A DNA stretch of 64,000 nt from assembly GCF_019399895.1 (NCBI RefSeq), contig NC_091870.1:6307001-6371000 (forward strand), written 5' to 3'. The DNA comes from Cardiocondyla obscurior (lineage: Eukaryota; Arthropoda; Insecta; Hymenoptera; Formicidae). A model generated the notes under the pieces. That model worked only from the letters and a program-made list of their open reading frames with translations, was not told the origin of the DNA and did not search any database. Positions 14,089-24,884 of the stretch are shown in pieces. Positions within the stretch are counted from its first letter, which is position 1. Each line of letters starts with the position of its first letter. A program made the translations under genes and the position numbers.

Positions 14089-15280
14089 CTTGGATCCCGG
14101 GCGCGGCAATATTCCGCGCGCAGATCTCAACACAGATAGGCTTTTAGCGTATTAGCAGGCACAATGTGACAATGGAACGCAGTCTGTGCGCTACGGGAAT
14201 AGCAAATGCCGCCACTCTATCCGTTTCCCATACAATGGCCACCCCGTCCTGCTGTCACGCCTGGTGCAAACTGCAAATAGCCAGGCGAAACACGTATTTC
14301 ATAAACGCCCCGTAACATCGTCGCTGCACGCCAAACCTCTCTCGTCTTCGTGCCTCTGTTTCCCGAGAAGGCCGGAAGTATATCTGTATATGTACGGTCA
14401 GGATTTCTGTCTTCGAGATTTTAAAAAAAGTCTCACGACCGCCCCTACGTGACAAAGTATCGAGCAAGCGCGATAAGATTTCGAGATTTTTTTTTTTTCT
14501 GTTTTTTTTTTGTAAGGAGTATCAGTAAAATACATGTAACGAATTATAAAATTTTATTAATTTTACGACAATTTAATTTTAGATTTAGTTAACATATTTG
14601 ATTCTCCCTCCGATGCAGCTATAAAATTTTTATAGTTGGTTCTTTTTTTACGACCGATGCATTGTGTCGAAGAGAAAAATTCAGTATGTATCACCTGCTC
14701 TGTTTAAAGAGATTTAGCCTTTTAATGCGAACGAAGGAGATTCTCTGCATTTAAAATTTAATGACTCCGTACGTGTTCTCGCGTGTATGACCGATTGTAT
14801 CGACGGGTTCGTGACTCGACTCCAAAGCCACTCGCTTCTGTTCGCGCGAGCAGGCATCGCCGTCAGCGATATTACATCAAACACTCGTATAACCAGCAGT
14901 TTATTCTTAAACGTGCGGCTAGATTTCACATCGTATTATTCGATTTCGAAACCACGCGGGAGAAGTATACATATATATTTTTATTATTTTCTTACGAAAC
15001 TCGGCATTACATCTCTCACATCGTGCTTTATTCTTTTTTTTTTTTTTTTTTACATTCACCGACGTCTGTCAAATTTATATAATTAACAATTTTACGGGAA
15101 TATCACGAGATAAGTCGTTTCGTTCGTGCATTCGCAGAATACATTGCGTTGAACTTTTTGAAATACACGTATGTGGGAGGGAGAAGAGGGGAGGGGGGGG
15201 CGGGAAAGAGGGTTTGAAATGACGGTCGCATAAACCTAACCCGCCGGACAATAACCAGCAGGATCCTTCCAGTAGGTTAC
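14089..15280. other. No recognised gene
   Basis: AT-rich between about 14470 and 14700, with T runs at 14490 and 15030-15050 and a G-rich patch at 15178-15205. Short frames only. Confidence 0.55.
14619..14635. other. AT-rich 17-base palindrome
   Basis: CTATAAAA and TTTTATAG flank a single T. It could form a cruciform or simply reflect the AT-rich context. Confidence 0.7.
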
Positions 15281-15457
15281 CTCGCCAATCAGTCAGATTA
15301 TGCTGAATCCAGAGAACGCGATATCGTATGTTATCAACTGGTACATAGGGCTCGGTCGATGGATATGGACCGTACGCGGCGGCGGTTGGGTGCGCGACCA
15401 CGTCGGGTTTCGGTGGATAGACGCGCCCCGGTCGGAATGCCGGGCTTTGGACGATCA
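15281..15457 (-). CDS. Proline/tyrosine-rich candidate exon
   Basis: This is an open stretch of 177 bases between a GTACCAG acceptor and a GTAACC donor at 15280. The peptide includes FRPGRVYPPKPDVVAHP and AAAYGPYPSTEPYVPVDN. It is rich in P, Y and V with no repeats, a composition seen in extracellular or cuticular insect proteins, but no diagnostic motif such as an RR-type chitin-binding consensus is visible. The acceptor has a poor pyrimidine tract. The same-strand frames at 15492-15683 and 16181-16414 share this composition, which is the main reason for listing it. The antisense strand is also open for 78 codons across part of it, so chance remains likely. Confidence 0.22.
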
Positions 15458-15491
15458 CTGGTACACGCGTCGTAAAGTGACAATCAGATCA

Positions 15492-15683
15492 GGATGCAGG
15501 AAATTGGCCGGATTCGCGAGCAATGGGCCATGCTGATACCGGGGCCGGTCCATGTTTGCCGCAGATATCAGGCTCGAAGTGTTGCGGTATGTACGGAGTG
15601 ATCGACACGTACGTACGCACATCCGGCGCCGTGTTAGTCCGCTGTACGTGTCGGAGTGCACGGACAAATTTTGACGCTATCAT
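15492..15683 (-). CDS. Proline/tyrosine-containing open frame, possible exon
   Basis: The minus strand is open through this stretch and reads NTAPDVRTYVSITPYIPQHF and then GKHGPAPVSAWPIA before a TGA at 15489-15491. Just inside, ACACGTACAG at about 15641-15650 could be an acceptor. A second frame begins in very good initiation context (CAAACATGG) and reads MDRPRYQHGPLLANPANF. It stops at 15457-15459, immediately before the next PY-rich frame. Two overlapping plausible frames mean at most one is real. No family was recognised. Confidence 0.15.
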
Positions 15684-15719
15684 GCAGATAGTATCGTGCA
15701 GACGTTATCATGCAGATGG
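15678..15719. repeat. Three tandem copies of a 14-base unit
   Basis: Units at 15678-15691, 15692-15705 and 15706-15719 read TATCATGCAGATAG, TATCGTGCAGACGT and TATCATGCAGATGG. Each contains TATCRTGCAGA. The third is followed by TAG, as is common for a local tandem array. The repeated core could be a binding site, but no factor is assigned. Confidence 0.85.
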
Positions 15720-16180
15720 TAGTTTGATTTTAATAAAGATAGCCCGTCGAGGATTCAACGCATCGCTTTAATAGACGTCGTCGTTCATTACCGATTACAA
15801 GACGAGATTAAGATTTTCCGATTACATCCACGACTTTATCGCGATAAAATGCCACTAGTATTTTATTTTGTATTATTATAAAATATTACGAAACGTAGCA
15901 TTATTAAAAATATTAATAATTTATATAACCGTTATAAATTCTATCGTAAGACACCGTAAATCTCGCTCTTATATATTGAAGTTTACGTTAAAGTAATATA
16001 TTTAAATTGCCCATCACGCAAGAGTAGTATATTTGTATTGTCTATTGATCTCACTATCAATCAGGTGTGTTGTGACACGATGGAAACCTCATCATCCTTG
16101 ATGACACGACGAGACCATGATTCGACATAGTTCTTCGGCACGCTCCAATGTCGTGCCATTAAGCGTAGATAAGCCAGTGG
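15720..16180. other. AT-rich spacer, nothing recognised
   Basis: Strongly AT-rich from 15840 to 16040 with partially repeated AGTA/ATATTT words. It separates the PY-rich frames. There is no convincing splice pair. Confidence 0.5.
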
Positions 16181-16414
16181 CTAGAGCCACGGCCAATATT
16201 GAATGGTCCGTGTATGCAGTTTGCCTGGAGGGGCTCGCAGCGCGGCGGTATACGGGGGTGGTTGTGCATTAGTGGCACCATTGTGCCAGCCGCCCTTCAA
16301 ATCCATATTACTCATGTAGTAGTCAGTCAGTGTCCGTTCGTCCACTCTCTCATGTTCTCCCCTTCTCGCCCCCTCACCTTTCCTCTCTTGCACTCGCTTA
16401 CTCCTCCCGCACAT
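16181..16414 (-). CDS. 77-codon open frame with a PPPY motif
   Basis: The minus-strand ATG at 16414 opens a 77-codon frame. The first half is arginine- and glutamate-rich. From an internal ATG pair (MSNMDLKGGWHNG) the second half contains QPPPYTAAL and ends QYWPWL before TAG. PPPY is the ligand of WW domains in proteins such as Nedd4-type ubiquitin ligases (established knowledge), but a four-residue match is weak. Translation could begin at the internal ATG, giving 44 residues. It lies about 1 kb upstream, on the same strand, of other proline- and tyrosine-rich frames. Joining them into one gene is speculative. Confidence 0.2.
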   Translation of the reverse strand: MCGRSKRVQERKGEGARRGEHERVDERTLTDYYMSNMDLKGGWHNGATNAQPPPYTAALRAPPGKLHTRTIQYWPWL

Positions 16415-17725
16415 CCGTTCGAACGCGAGAGTATTTGACTGCGCATAGAGAGATTGCGAGAGAGCTCGGCCACCCCTCCCCCTCCCCGACGCGCTCTATA
16501 TGCAAACCACCGCGTAATGAGTCCGTCAACCCCGTAACGTCGTTTGCCGCCATCCTTGTACTTAGACGACTCGATGCACGGGCCATTTTCCGACAGATCC
16601 TCCGTGCCGGCCCTCGTCTCGAATGCAAATCTGCGTAGTCGCGCGCTGCCGGGCGATCCCGCGAATGCAAATTCGCAGCGCGACAACGCGGGCATCGTCG
16701 CGATTATCCGCGCAATAGCTCCGTTGTGTTCGAACGAAGACGTCCGCGCGGCCGGCCCATTTCGCGAGATAAAAAAATAGCGGCGGTAACGGTGATCTCC
16801 GAGAACTCCGGATTCTACCGCCTTGCGTTACCGCGGGTGTGCACCGACACGAAGCGCCGCGAGCGATTTATCTAGCCGCTCTCGCGAATAATGAAATATT
16901 TTTTTGGGTAAGGGTATACAGGCCAATGCGAGTAGACAATTGTTCTATATTTTTAAATATGTTATTCACTGCGTTTGCAGTGCAAATTGATAATGGTTCC
17001 ATCTTGTACAGTTACTTTGATCAACATTTGCCTAATACGGAGCTGAATAGCGATACGAATACCGTTCGCTATTTGCGAATATTCTATTTGAGTTATTGGA
17101 TCTGTGCGCTTGTCGAGTTATTATTTTTTATTTTTTTTAAATATATTTTAGACCTATTTTGATTTATTTAGATATATATTTTTATATATTTTACATAACT
17201 TTATATATTTTAAATCGAGATATTTAAAAATAAATTTATTTTTAATTTATTTTATGAATTTAAATAATAGTGATACGTCTTTAATAATATAAAACTTTTA
17301 TTTTTTATTTTTTTTAATATTTAAAGTCACCGCGAGTAAATTAAATTTTAATACAGTTCGCGATTGCATTACTGTGAACCCGTTTTCTCACGTCTCGACC
17401 TACGCCCAAGACCGTCGACTGTGGTGGTCCTTTGTAAGCACCTTCGTCAGCGCATTCTAGGCGTCTCGATTAATGTCGGTTATTAGCCGGCTGTCATCCG
17501 GTCGTCGTAAGGATCGCGTGTCGCGGCCTTCTCTAACAATGGCTCGTCAACGTGCGAAACGAGATGACACGGACGGGCGCGTGTGATAATTATTCTCGCG
17601 CGCGTGCAAGAGAAAGAGAGAGAGACGGAGGGAACGGGAGAGTGCTCTCATAAACGAGCCATGCAACGCATATAGAGACGCGCGAGACGCGACGGTGAAT
17701 ATTACAGAGTCGCGAGAACAGGTCT
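16415..17725. other. No recognised gene
   Basis: CpG-rich to 16870, then very AT-rich 17140-17345, where a 107-codon frame ending in hydrophobic residues is explained by base composition. A GA-rich patch lies at 17605-17645. Confidence 0.55.
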
Positions 17726-17873
17726 GCCGGCATCAGTCGACGTCGCCGGCATAATGTTTGGCATAGCTTGTCGCAATATGTTACGCACTATCCAGCGAGC
17801 ACAGCGCATCCGTCCGTCCCTTCCCGCATCCAATCGGGTTATGCTACAAGTATCTCCCTGAACCGTGTCCCTC
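17726..17873. repeat. Diverged local repeat, copy A
   Basis: This is the first of two related segments 783 bases apart. The 71-base core (17726-17796) matches 18509-18579 with 9 mismatches, and the similarity continues after a 15-base length difference to about 17873. About half of the core differences are CpG in this copy against TpG or CpA in the other, the signature of cytosine-methylation decay. On the minus strand an 84-codon frame (17702-17956) runs through it. See the finding for the frame comparison. Confidence 0.8.
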
Positions 17874-18495
17874 GTACAGGCTACGCACAATCGCTGTAAC
17901 CAGCGAAATCTCGCGCCCCACACCCCGCCGCCCCTAACTGCCAAGTTCGTAATCACGCCGCGCTAAATAACGCACCGGCATCGGCCAGCTGATTAAACGG
18001 GTGCGCTTTATCGCAGCGCCGATAGCACGCCCCGTTCTGATATATTGGGATTAAAAAACTCGCGTCACGCTCTTTACCGGTGGAACATTATGACGTTACG
18101 CTGATTAATGAATACAATAATTTTCGACTAATTAATATCGCTTCGAAAGTTTATCTGATATTTTACGGATTTTGCAGATTTAAATAGAAAAGAAGAAAAA
18201 AGAAATAGTAAAGTAATAAAAATATATATTACTAGCTTTTCGTAATTTTGAAAAATTTATTCTCTACATTTAAAAGAAAAAATTATTAGTCACAGAATCC
18301 TTTATGAGCTTTAAATAAAAGAAAAAAAAAGTGGTATGCATTTATTTGTCTATTACGCGTCAAAAGATTTCATTATCGCGGGGACAGCGCCAAGTTACGA
18401 GGTACGAAATGCAAGTGCGAAATTGCCATCCTCAATGTGACGAGAGAACGTCGTTGCGCGAATAGCGTACACGAATACGCTCTCGTATATCACCA

Positions 18496-18515
18496 TGCTG
18501 GCTGGTTAGCCAGCA
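18496..18515. other. Perfect 8-bp hairpin with GGTT loop
   Basis: TGCTGGCT and AGCCAGCA flank a four-base GGTT loop. It abuts the left edge of repeat copy B and is not present in copy A. Its function is unknown. Confidence 0.8.
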
Positions 18516-18642
18516 TCAGTCGCCGTCACCGGCATAATGTTTAGCATAGCTTGTTGCAATATGTTACATACCATCCAACGGCGTCCCGTCTCACCATCGA
18601 ATCGGGTTAGTGTTGGTGTTTCGACGGGCCCGTCCCGCACCT
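18509..18642. repeat. Diverged local repeat, copy B
   Basis: This is the second copy of the 17.7 kb repeat. It lacks 15 bases present in copy A, a multiple of three. On the minus strand a 46-codon frame starts at ATG (about 18647) and ends with TAA at the repeat edge, in the same register as the copy A frame. Its left edge overlaps a perfect hairpin at 18496-18515. Confidence 0.8.
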
Positions 18643-19054
18643 CCATAGGCTGTTTGCACGATGGGATGGGCGACTGATTTCACCTTCCGCCCTCCGCCAC
18701 CCTCCTTCTCTTCCCCCTAGTTTTAAGGGGGGTGATAGCCGCCTGTCAGCGTATGCTAATCACGGTAATAGAGCGAACGCTGCACTACCGAAGCTTTGCC
18801 GAACCGCGCTAATATTTTGAAATAACATCGACTGCGCGCCGTTTTCGTGGAGGGACGACCGAATGTTTCGAGCTCGGGCATGCAATTCGGACGAACTCGT
18901 CAATTCCCATTGACTAGCCTCATGATTATGTGAACGAGCCGGTCGCACAGAATAATTCGGGACATAATAAAATATTGATCGAGTTCTGGCGATTGATAAA
19001 ATTGCGTAATTTTCAAATTCTATTACGTTCGCTCGTGAATAGGAATATTAAAAA

Positions 19055-19101
<47 letters not shown>

Positions 19102-22100
19102 GGTATTTGAAATTTTTCATCTGTAACTCGAATGCGTGATTTTTTCAATAGATCGTTTTGCATGAGAAATATTATCTAATCAGAGCACCAATTGCAACGG
19201 TGAAAATTTTTACATGCGGGGAAAAAACATTTATGATAATTTATGTAATTGAAAATTGGATGATTTAGAATAACAGCGAGGCACGAGACAAGGGAGTGCT
19301 TTAAAAATGCCGTCCCTAATCTCTTTGCGTCCGTGTTATTGGTTTGAGTCCAGACTAGGGTGAGGGTGCGCATTAGCAGGACGATCTTCGTACGATATAG
19401 GTCCCAGGGTGCCGGTAGCGTCAGCCAGCCAGCACGCGGATATTATAAATTTAAAGTCAAATGTAGCGTATTCTAATTTCGCTCGGATATCACTTAATGC
19501 AATCTGTGAAGTCTTGGAAAAATTACCGTCGCACTTTACCAGGACGAATTTCAAACGTCCCCGTGAATTCGGGCTCTCAGGAATCGTTGCCGCCGAATTA
19601 AGATAAATTTATCGATAAGAGAATTGCGGTTTGATTTATGCGAGAAACCCATAAGATCCGATGTACGGGAGGAAGTTTTACTATACACGCCGCGGAAACC
19701 GAAACATCTGAGAATCTTGTTCTTGTGCGAAAGGAAAGCTCGACGCATCCACGTGAAATTAATAAAGCTGGGTATCCGCCTAAGTACCTACGAGAAGAAA
19801 GCTCCGCGACGGTTAGGCATCGGGAATACAGGATTACATCCTTCGCTTCTCATCTTCGTCTTGTAAGAAGAAAAAGAGAGAAAAAAAAAAAAAATAAATA
19901 CCCTCGAGCGGGAGCAGAAAAATAAGCCCTTAAAGAGGCTGATGAATTTTAAATCAGCCGCGCATTGAAATCGGAAAACCGTCTCCATTGCCAGGAGGAC
20001 TTTCAAGCCCCCCCGTGTCATCCGTCGCCGCCCCCGTCGTGCCATCCCACTTTCAGTTTTCATCTCTTAATAATACAGAGGTACTAATACCCTGATCACA
20101 TATTCTCGGGGATAAAAGATAAATCTTACGCTCCCGGCGGGTTATAAGGAGCATATTAATTCCATTAAAAAGAGCGTGCGTCCCTTTCCCTTTTGATTTT
20201 GTAGACACAGGTCCCGCGGATTCCTCCCGGTCCCCTTCTTAAATTATTTTCCTACTTATTAATATTACTTTTCTATTTATTAATATTACGTGACACGTCT
20301 TTTCGAGTAAATGCTCGTATATCTTTTGCAATATATACAACATCGCGGTTTCCTGTACACGCAATAAAATTGCAGCGGATTATCTGACGTGTAAACACGG
20401 CAAAAGGACAACGGCACGACACTCGTAAAGACCGCGAAATGTCTTGAGGCATTGAATGCCGGCTACGTACCTTCCTCTCTTGAAGCAGATCACGCGAAGG
20501 ATTTTATGAAAGGTCCTCCCTAATCCTCGCTCGTCACGGCGGGGGTTTCCCCGCGGGTTCGCAATATCGCCACCGGTCTGCCGACAACCAGTGCGCATCG
20601 TAAAAGTTATTATCACGCGCGACAAACGACGCGATTCCGGTAGCACGTGTCACAAGGAAAACGAGACGAGACGTATGTATTGCGAGTCCGCTGGTCGTCC
20701 GCATCATTTTTCATGTAGCCCGAGAGTTTTCGGAAGGACCTTTTCTCGGCCGAGGCGGCATAGTTCTCTTAAAAGTTCGCAATAAGTCACGGAGCGGGAG
20801 ACAGGGGGGGAAAAAAAAAAAGAGCGGGGCGAGAGACGAAAGGGAATCAAGCGCGACGGTAAGGATGCAGGGTGCAAGAAGGAACGAAAGAGTCGTCGGT
20901 CGATCGGTGTTCGAGGGCCGACAATCCGACGCGCCACCCTCCTGGGAAATCGCTTTAAACCTTTTAAATTCGAAACTCTCCCCCAGAAAGAAGAGGCGAG
21001 TCCTCTCCAAGAGCATCGGAGCGGGTATATACGTGCAGCAGCCGGGCTGAGCCGCGCGCTGGTTTTGTGCGCCACATAAATACATCGCGCACGGAAGAGG
21101 GAAATCTGTTTAAAATATGTTCTCTCGCTCGCCATTTCGCCATGGTCGTTTGCCACGGCGAATAGCTAAATGCTTTTTGCGAGAGGCCATTTAAATCTTT
21201 ACCTTTCGCCCACCCTCGTCGCCCCGTCGTCCGTTGTGATCCTCGATCGTTCATTTTTTTTTTTTTTCTTTTTCTTTTTTTTTCCTCTCTTCTTTTTCCT
21301 CGCCCCGCATGACATCGCGGCTCCGTGCACTCGAAGGAACGAAACGAAGTAATACGAAAAAAAAAAGTTCTGCACGGGGAGATAGGAGATCGCTCCTCCG
21401 CGCGTCCGACTCTGTTTGTTATCAATTCTCCTTATCCAATCCTGGGCGGAACATTCGGCGGCGCGTACATACGGTATCTTTGAAGTATTTGTAAATATCC
21501 GCGCATACGAGGAAAAAGCAAACGTATTTTAAAACGATGCCGGAGCTCTTCCCCTCGTCCTCCGCTTCTCTCTCTTACGCTCGACGAGTCTTCTCTAACT
21601 CTTTGCTCTTGCGTTTTATCGAGATTGGCCGCGGCGGCTGGCTGCCGTCGGTGAAGTCCCGCAGGAAATGGGGGCTCCGCGAATGCAGCTAGACGGCGGA
21701 TCCACGACAAGAGATATTCGCCATGACCCGGGGTACGGTGAAACTAAGACATCCTCGCAAAACACGCAACGTCGATGCTCCCGCGCTCTTTCGTCTCGTT
21801 TCCGGTCGTCGCCCGAAAGTCCTCGCCTGCTTGCGTATGCATGCGAGACGCGCGAAATCTCCCTCTACGTGTTGAGAAATAGCGACTGGGCCGTTCGCGT
21901 CACGAATTCGAGATGACAGGACCTCCGGGAAACAGGGCTCATCCGCTGCCTGGTGCCCCCTTGTTTCCGCGCAATAATACAAACGAGCTAAATGGATTTC
22001 GATCCACGGCGCGTTCTTATTTCAATGGAAATCCGAGCAGTTGCTTCTCGCGTGTGCAGCTCTCCCTGTTTTCAATCTTCGACAGTACGCCGCGCGATAA

Positions 22101-23379
22101 ACTTCGGTACGAACGAAACGCAATTTCATTCTTATGAGAAACAATATTAAAGCTAGAAACTTTAATTGATTACTTCGAGTAATAGTTAATATTCTTTCAA
22201 TTTAAATATAAATACCTGTATAAACTTCGTAATTCGATCGTATGCTTGCGACTGCGGGAGTAAAAATTAAAAAAAAAAAATCTAATGTATGTAATTATTT
22301 TCAATTAATTTCGTATGCACTTGTGAGCGCGTCATGAAAAATTTATTGCATATTAATTGATTCGTGTCCTTCGTAAAACAACAGTCTTCTTATTATAACT
22401 CGAAGGCAGAAGTGATTACATTTACACTTGCGTTGAGATCCCCTCAATCGAGATCGTCGAGTAGAATCTCGCCGTTTGAAAGGAGGCTAAGCGCCACCGT
22501 CCGTGAATTCGTTTTACGTTTAATGAAAGAAAAAAGAAGTTGCTGCAGCGCTTTACGAAGGCTGTCGTAATGATGCGACCTTAATACCGATCACATTTTA
22601 TCTGTTGCGATTTGTCTGACGAAATCAACCGAGACATTCCCTATGTTTTTACTGACGTTTCTATCTTAGTAATATTTATAGATACGCGGCGTACACGTAA
22701 CTTTTAAGAATAAATCTTTTACATTTAGGTCTGTTTCTGTTTTTATTGCAGTTAAGCGAATTAAATTGAATTACGTTCAGTGAATTTTTATCTGAAACAT
22801 TTCACTCGGACATTTTATAATTTATTTTATCGCTCGGGTATATTATTTCTATAAATAAAAACGATCACGTTTAATGCAGTTTTTATAAAAAAAAAGTTGT
22901 CACTTTGTAAAGTTTACATTTTATCGATCAGATTCTACAACTCGGTCAAGAACGGATTTAAATCGAATAAGCGGCACAAAAAGCTCGTGGAATATTTAAA
23001 AGCAAATCCGTAGTAAACGTTATTCAATGTGATTTGTTGCTTCGGTGAGAGGACTGAAGGATCCATCGTCGCGACAAAATCTCTTCTTTAATCTCCCTTT
23101 TCTCGACGCGTTCACCGATCAAACGGGCTTCGCGACGGCCGCCTTGTCGACGGCCATTGTAAGTAAATCGGTCACTTCACCGCTCATAAATGACGAAGAG
23201 GAGCGGGACGAGGTGCGCGCGAACGGCGACGTAGGCTGGTGAGCGATAAAGGGAGAAGGAGAGAGAAAGATGGACAGTCCCAAGCGTCACGAAGGGCTGA
23301 CCGTTTTGGCCTCCCCCGAAACCGATGTCCGGTCAGCACCCTTGACTCGAACGTTGCCCTCCCCGTGTACAGGACTTTT
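18643..23379. other. No recognised gene
   Basis: The long A/TA microsatellite at 19050, AT-rich stretches 22140-22360 and 22660-22990, and a T-rich tract at 21256-21300. A plus-strand open stretch ends at GTAAGT at 23161 (reads NLPFLDAFTDQTGF upstream) but has no clear start or acceptor. Confidence 0.5.
19050..19099. repeat. A14 followed by (TA)n microsatellite
   Basis: Fourteen A followed by eighteen TA units, the longest dinucleotide array in the window. Confidence 0.95.
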
Positions 23380-23928
23380 ATGGCGCATAAATATCAAGAG
23401 CTCTCCATGATATCCCTACTGTATTATCAGAAGACACTTACGGCCGAGGGGGGACGCGATCGCGGCGGCCAGAACTGTTATTTGGCGCAATTCTGTATCT
23501 TCTGTCCCACACCTATGAGCGCGCCGAGGGGGCTCGCCGAAAACCCGGAACAGCCCCGTGATGCTGGACTTCCGCCAATTCGGTCCATCGAAGAGAAAAC
23601 AGCATTCCTGCTCGCGCTTTGTACCAAGTACACCACTCGCACCCAAATTCAATCTAGCGTCCGATTCATCCTTTGCTGGGTAAACGAAAGGCTATCACGA
23701 GAGCCAGCATTTCGGAGTGCTCGCTTCCGTCGTTACGGTAGCCGGCGAGATGGAGCTGTAATTTCTTCAGACGGAATTGCATTTACGGAGTCTATCCTCT
23801 CGAAGTTCGTAGACAAGGATTGCGAGAGTCGTAGATATTCCTCTGATTTTCTCGGAGCGAATCAACCCGTACGCGAGGCGCTCGATGAAGCGGCATACTG
23901 CGAGATCGAAATTGTCGGGCAACGGTGA
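23380..23928 (+). CDS. 182-codon open frame, unidentified
   Basis: The frame is open from 23239, but the first ATG is at 23380. A pyrimidine-rich stretch ending GTGTACAG at 23371 just before it could act as a splice acceptor. The product starts MAHKYQELSMISLLYYQ, has a cysteine cluster around residues 33-43 (CYLAQFCIFC), a second one near 80-100, and ends EALDEAAYCEIEIVGQR. Codon content is less arginine-biased than most chance frames here. There is no recognisable domain, no signal peptide and no AATAAA shortly after the stop. It may be a hypothetical gene or terminal exon, or chance. Confidence 0.2.
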   Translation: MAHKYQELSMISLLYYQKTLTAEGGRDRGGQNCYLAQFCIFCPTPMSAPRGLAENPEQPRDAGLPPIRSIEEKTAFLLALCTKYTTRTQIQSSVRFILCWVNERLSREPAFRSARFRRYGSRRDGAVISSDGIAFTESILSKFVDKDCESRRYSSDFLGANQPVREALDEAAYCEIEIVGQR

Positions 23929-24090
23929 AACAACGATCGCAAAAGTTTTCGCAATCGTCCGCGCTTTCGGCGAAGAAACTTTAGATAACGAAATCAGTTT
24001 TATGAATAAGTAAAAAAATATATTTTTTTTTTTTATACTGTAGACATTTTGTTCTCTCTACAATTTAAATTATATTTTTGTTTGTTACAG

Positions 24091-24131
24091 AAATATCGGA
24101 GCTGATTAACTCCACTGCTGCGCATCAATGA
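24091..24131 (+). other. Candidate 41-base exon, possibly non-coding
   Basis: A T-rich tract ending TTTGTTACAG at 24090 is a strong acceptor. 41 bases later comes GTGAGT at 24132, a strong donor. The only open frame reads ISELINSTAAHQ and then hits TGA on the last three exon bases. The segment could be a poison micro-exon, an untranslated or lncRNA exon, or chance. It lies 750 bases from the opposite-strand micro-exon candidate at 24853-24884. Confidence 0.22.
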
Positions 24132-24852
24132 GTGAGTACCATCTTTACTTTTTACAATATGTTTTGTTTAAAATGTGGGGGGAAAGCATATTACGAAAAA
24201 AAAAAAAGTAATTAATACGTACGAAATAATAAGAATAATAAAAATGACACAAAAATAATAAAAGTTAGGCTGATTTTAATCTCTGATTTACTCTCGCGGC
24301 GATAATCGGAAATATAATGATATCTCCTTTTTAAATACGGATAATTACGATAGTGTGAAAATTGAAAACGTTACCCTCCCGATAACTCGCGAAATTCGTA
24401 TCAGAGCACTTCTAACTGAATTCTCACTCTCAGCCGTAATCTTCTTAACTTCCGAAGTAGACGCTTCTTAAATCCTATCCGTCAAGACGTCGGCAATAGA
24501 ATAGCCCCCGGCATCGAAGAATCCGTCGAAAGGCTTTCAATGCGCGGCGCAAACGAGGCTGGTAATTTCTTTAACCTTCCCGGCTCAGCCCTACAATCGG
24601 TAATCCGCGATTCCCATCGCGTATACATCGGGTATAAGAAATTCACTGAGTCGAGAGGGAGATCGCATATTGTCAGGCCATCAACATCCCTCGCTCTGTC
24701 GCTGCCGGAGTTCCCGGTTCTTTCCCTCGCGCGGCTCGTCCAGCCGCGGCGCGCTCTCTCTCTCTCGATCTCGAAACACGATGGGGTGGGCAAGAGGTAT
24801 ATCGCCCCTATCTGTATCCGTGTATGGTTCCAATAAAACGGGAACCACTCAC
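24132..24852. other. No recognised gene
   Basis: The AT-rich spacer to about 24330 is followed by CpG-rich DNA with competing short frames on both strands. Confidence 0.5.
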
Positions 24853-24884
24853 AGCTTTTGTGTCGGATACAGTGGCGGTGCCTG
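24853..24884 (-). CDS. Candidate 32-base micro-exon, minus strand
   Basis: The minus strand has a C/T-rich tract of about 35 bases ending CGCCTCAG at 24885. A 32-base stretch follows, then the consensus donor GTGAGT at 24852. A second AG three bases inside (24882) would give a 29-base NAGNAG-type alternative. One frame is open and reads QAPPLYPTQKL. Length and phase mean it would shift the frame when skipped. Both splice signals are good by eye, which is unusual in this window. The peptide is too short to assign. No neighbouring exon was identified, so coding status is unproven. Confidence 0.28.

Noticed and set aside
15219..15240. AAACCTAACCC resembling a telomeric repeat
   Set aside because: A single unit. 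The insect telomere repeat is TTAGG in long tandem arrays, which are absent.
22725..22760. Excellent acceptor (TTTTTATTGCAG) at 22751
   Set aside because: All frames after it meet stops within a few codons and there is no donor nearby.
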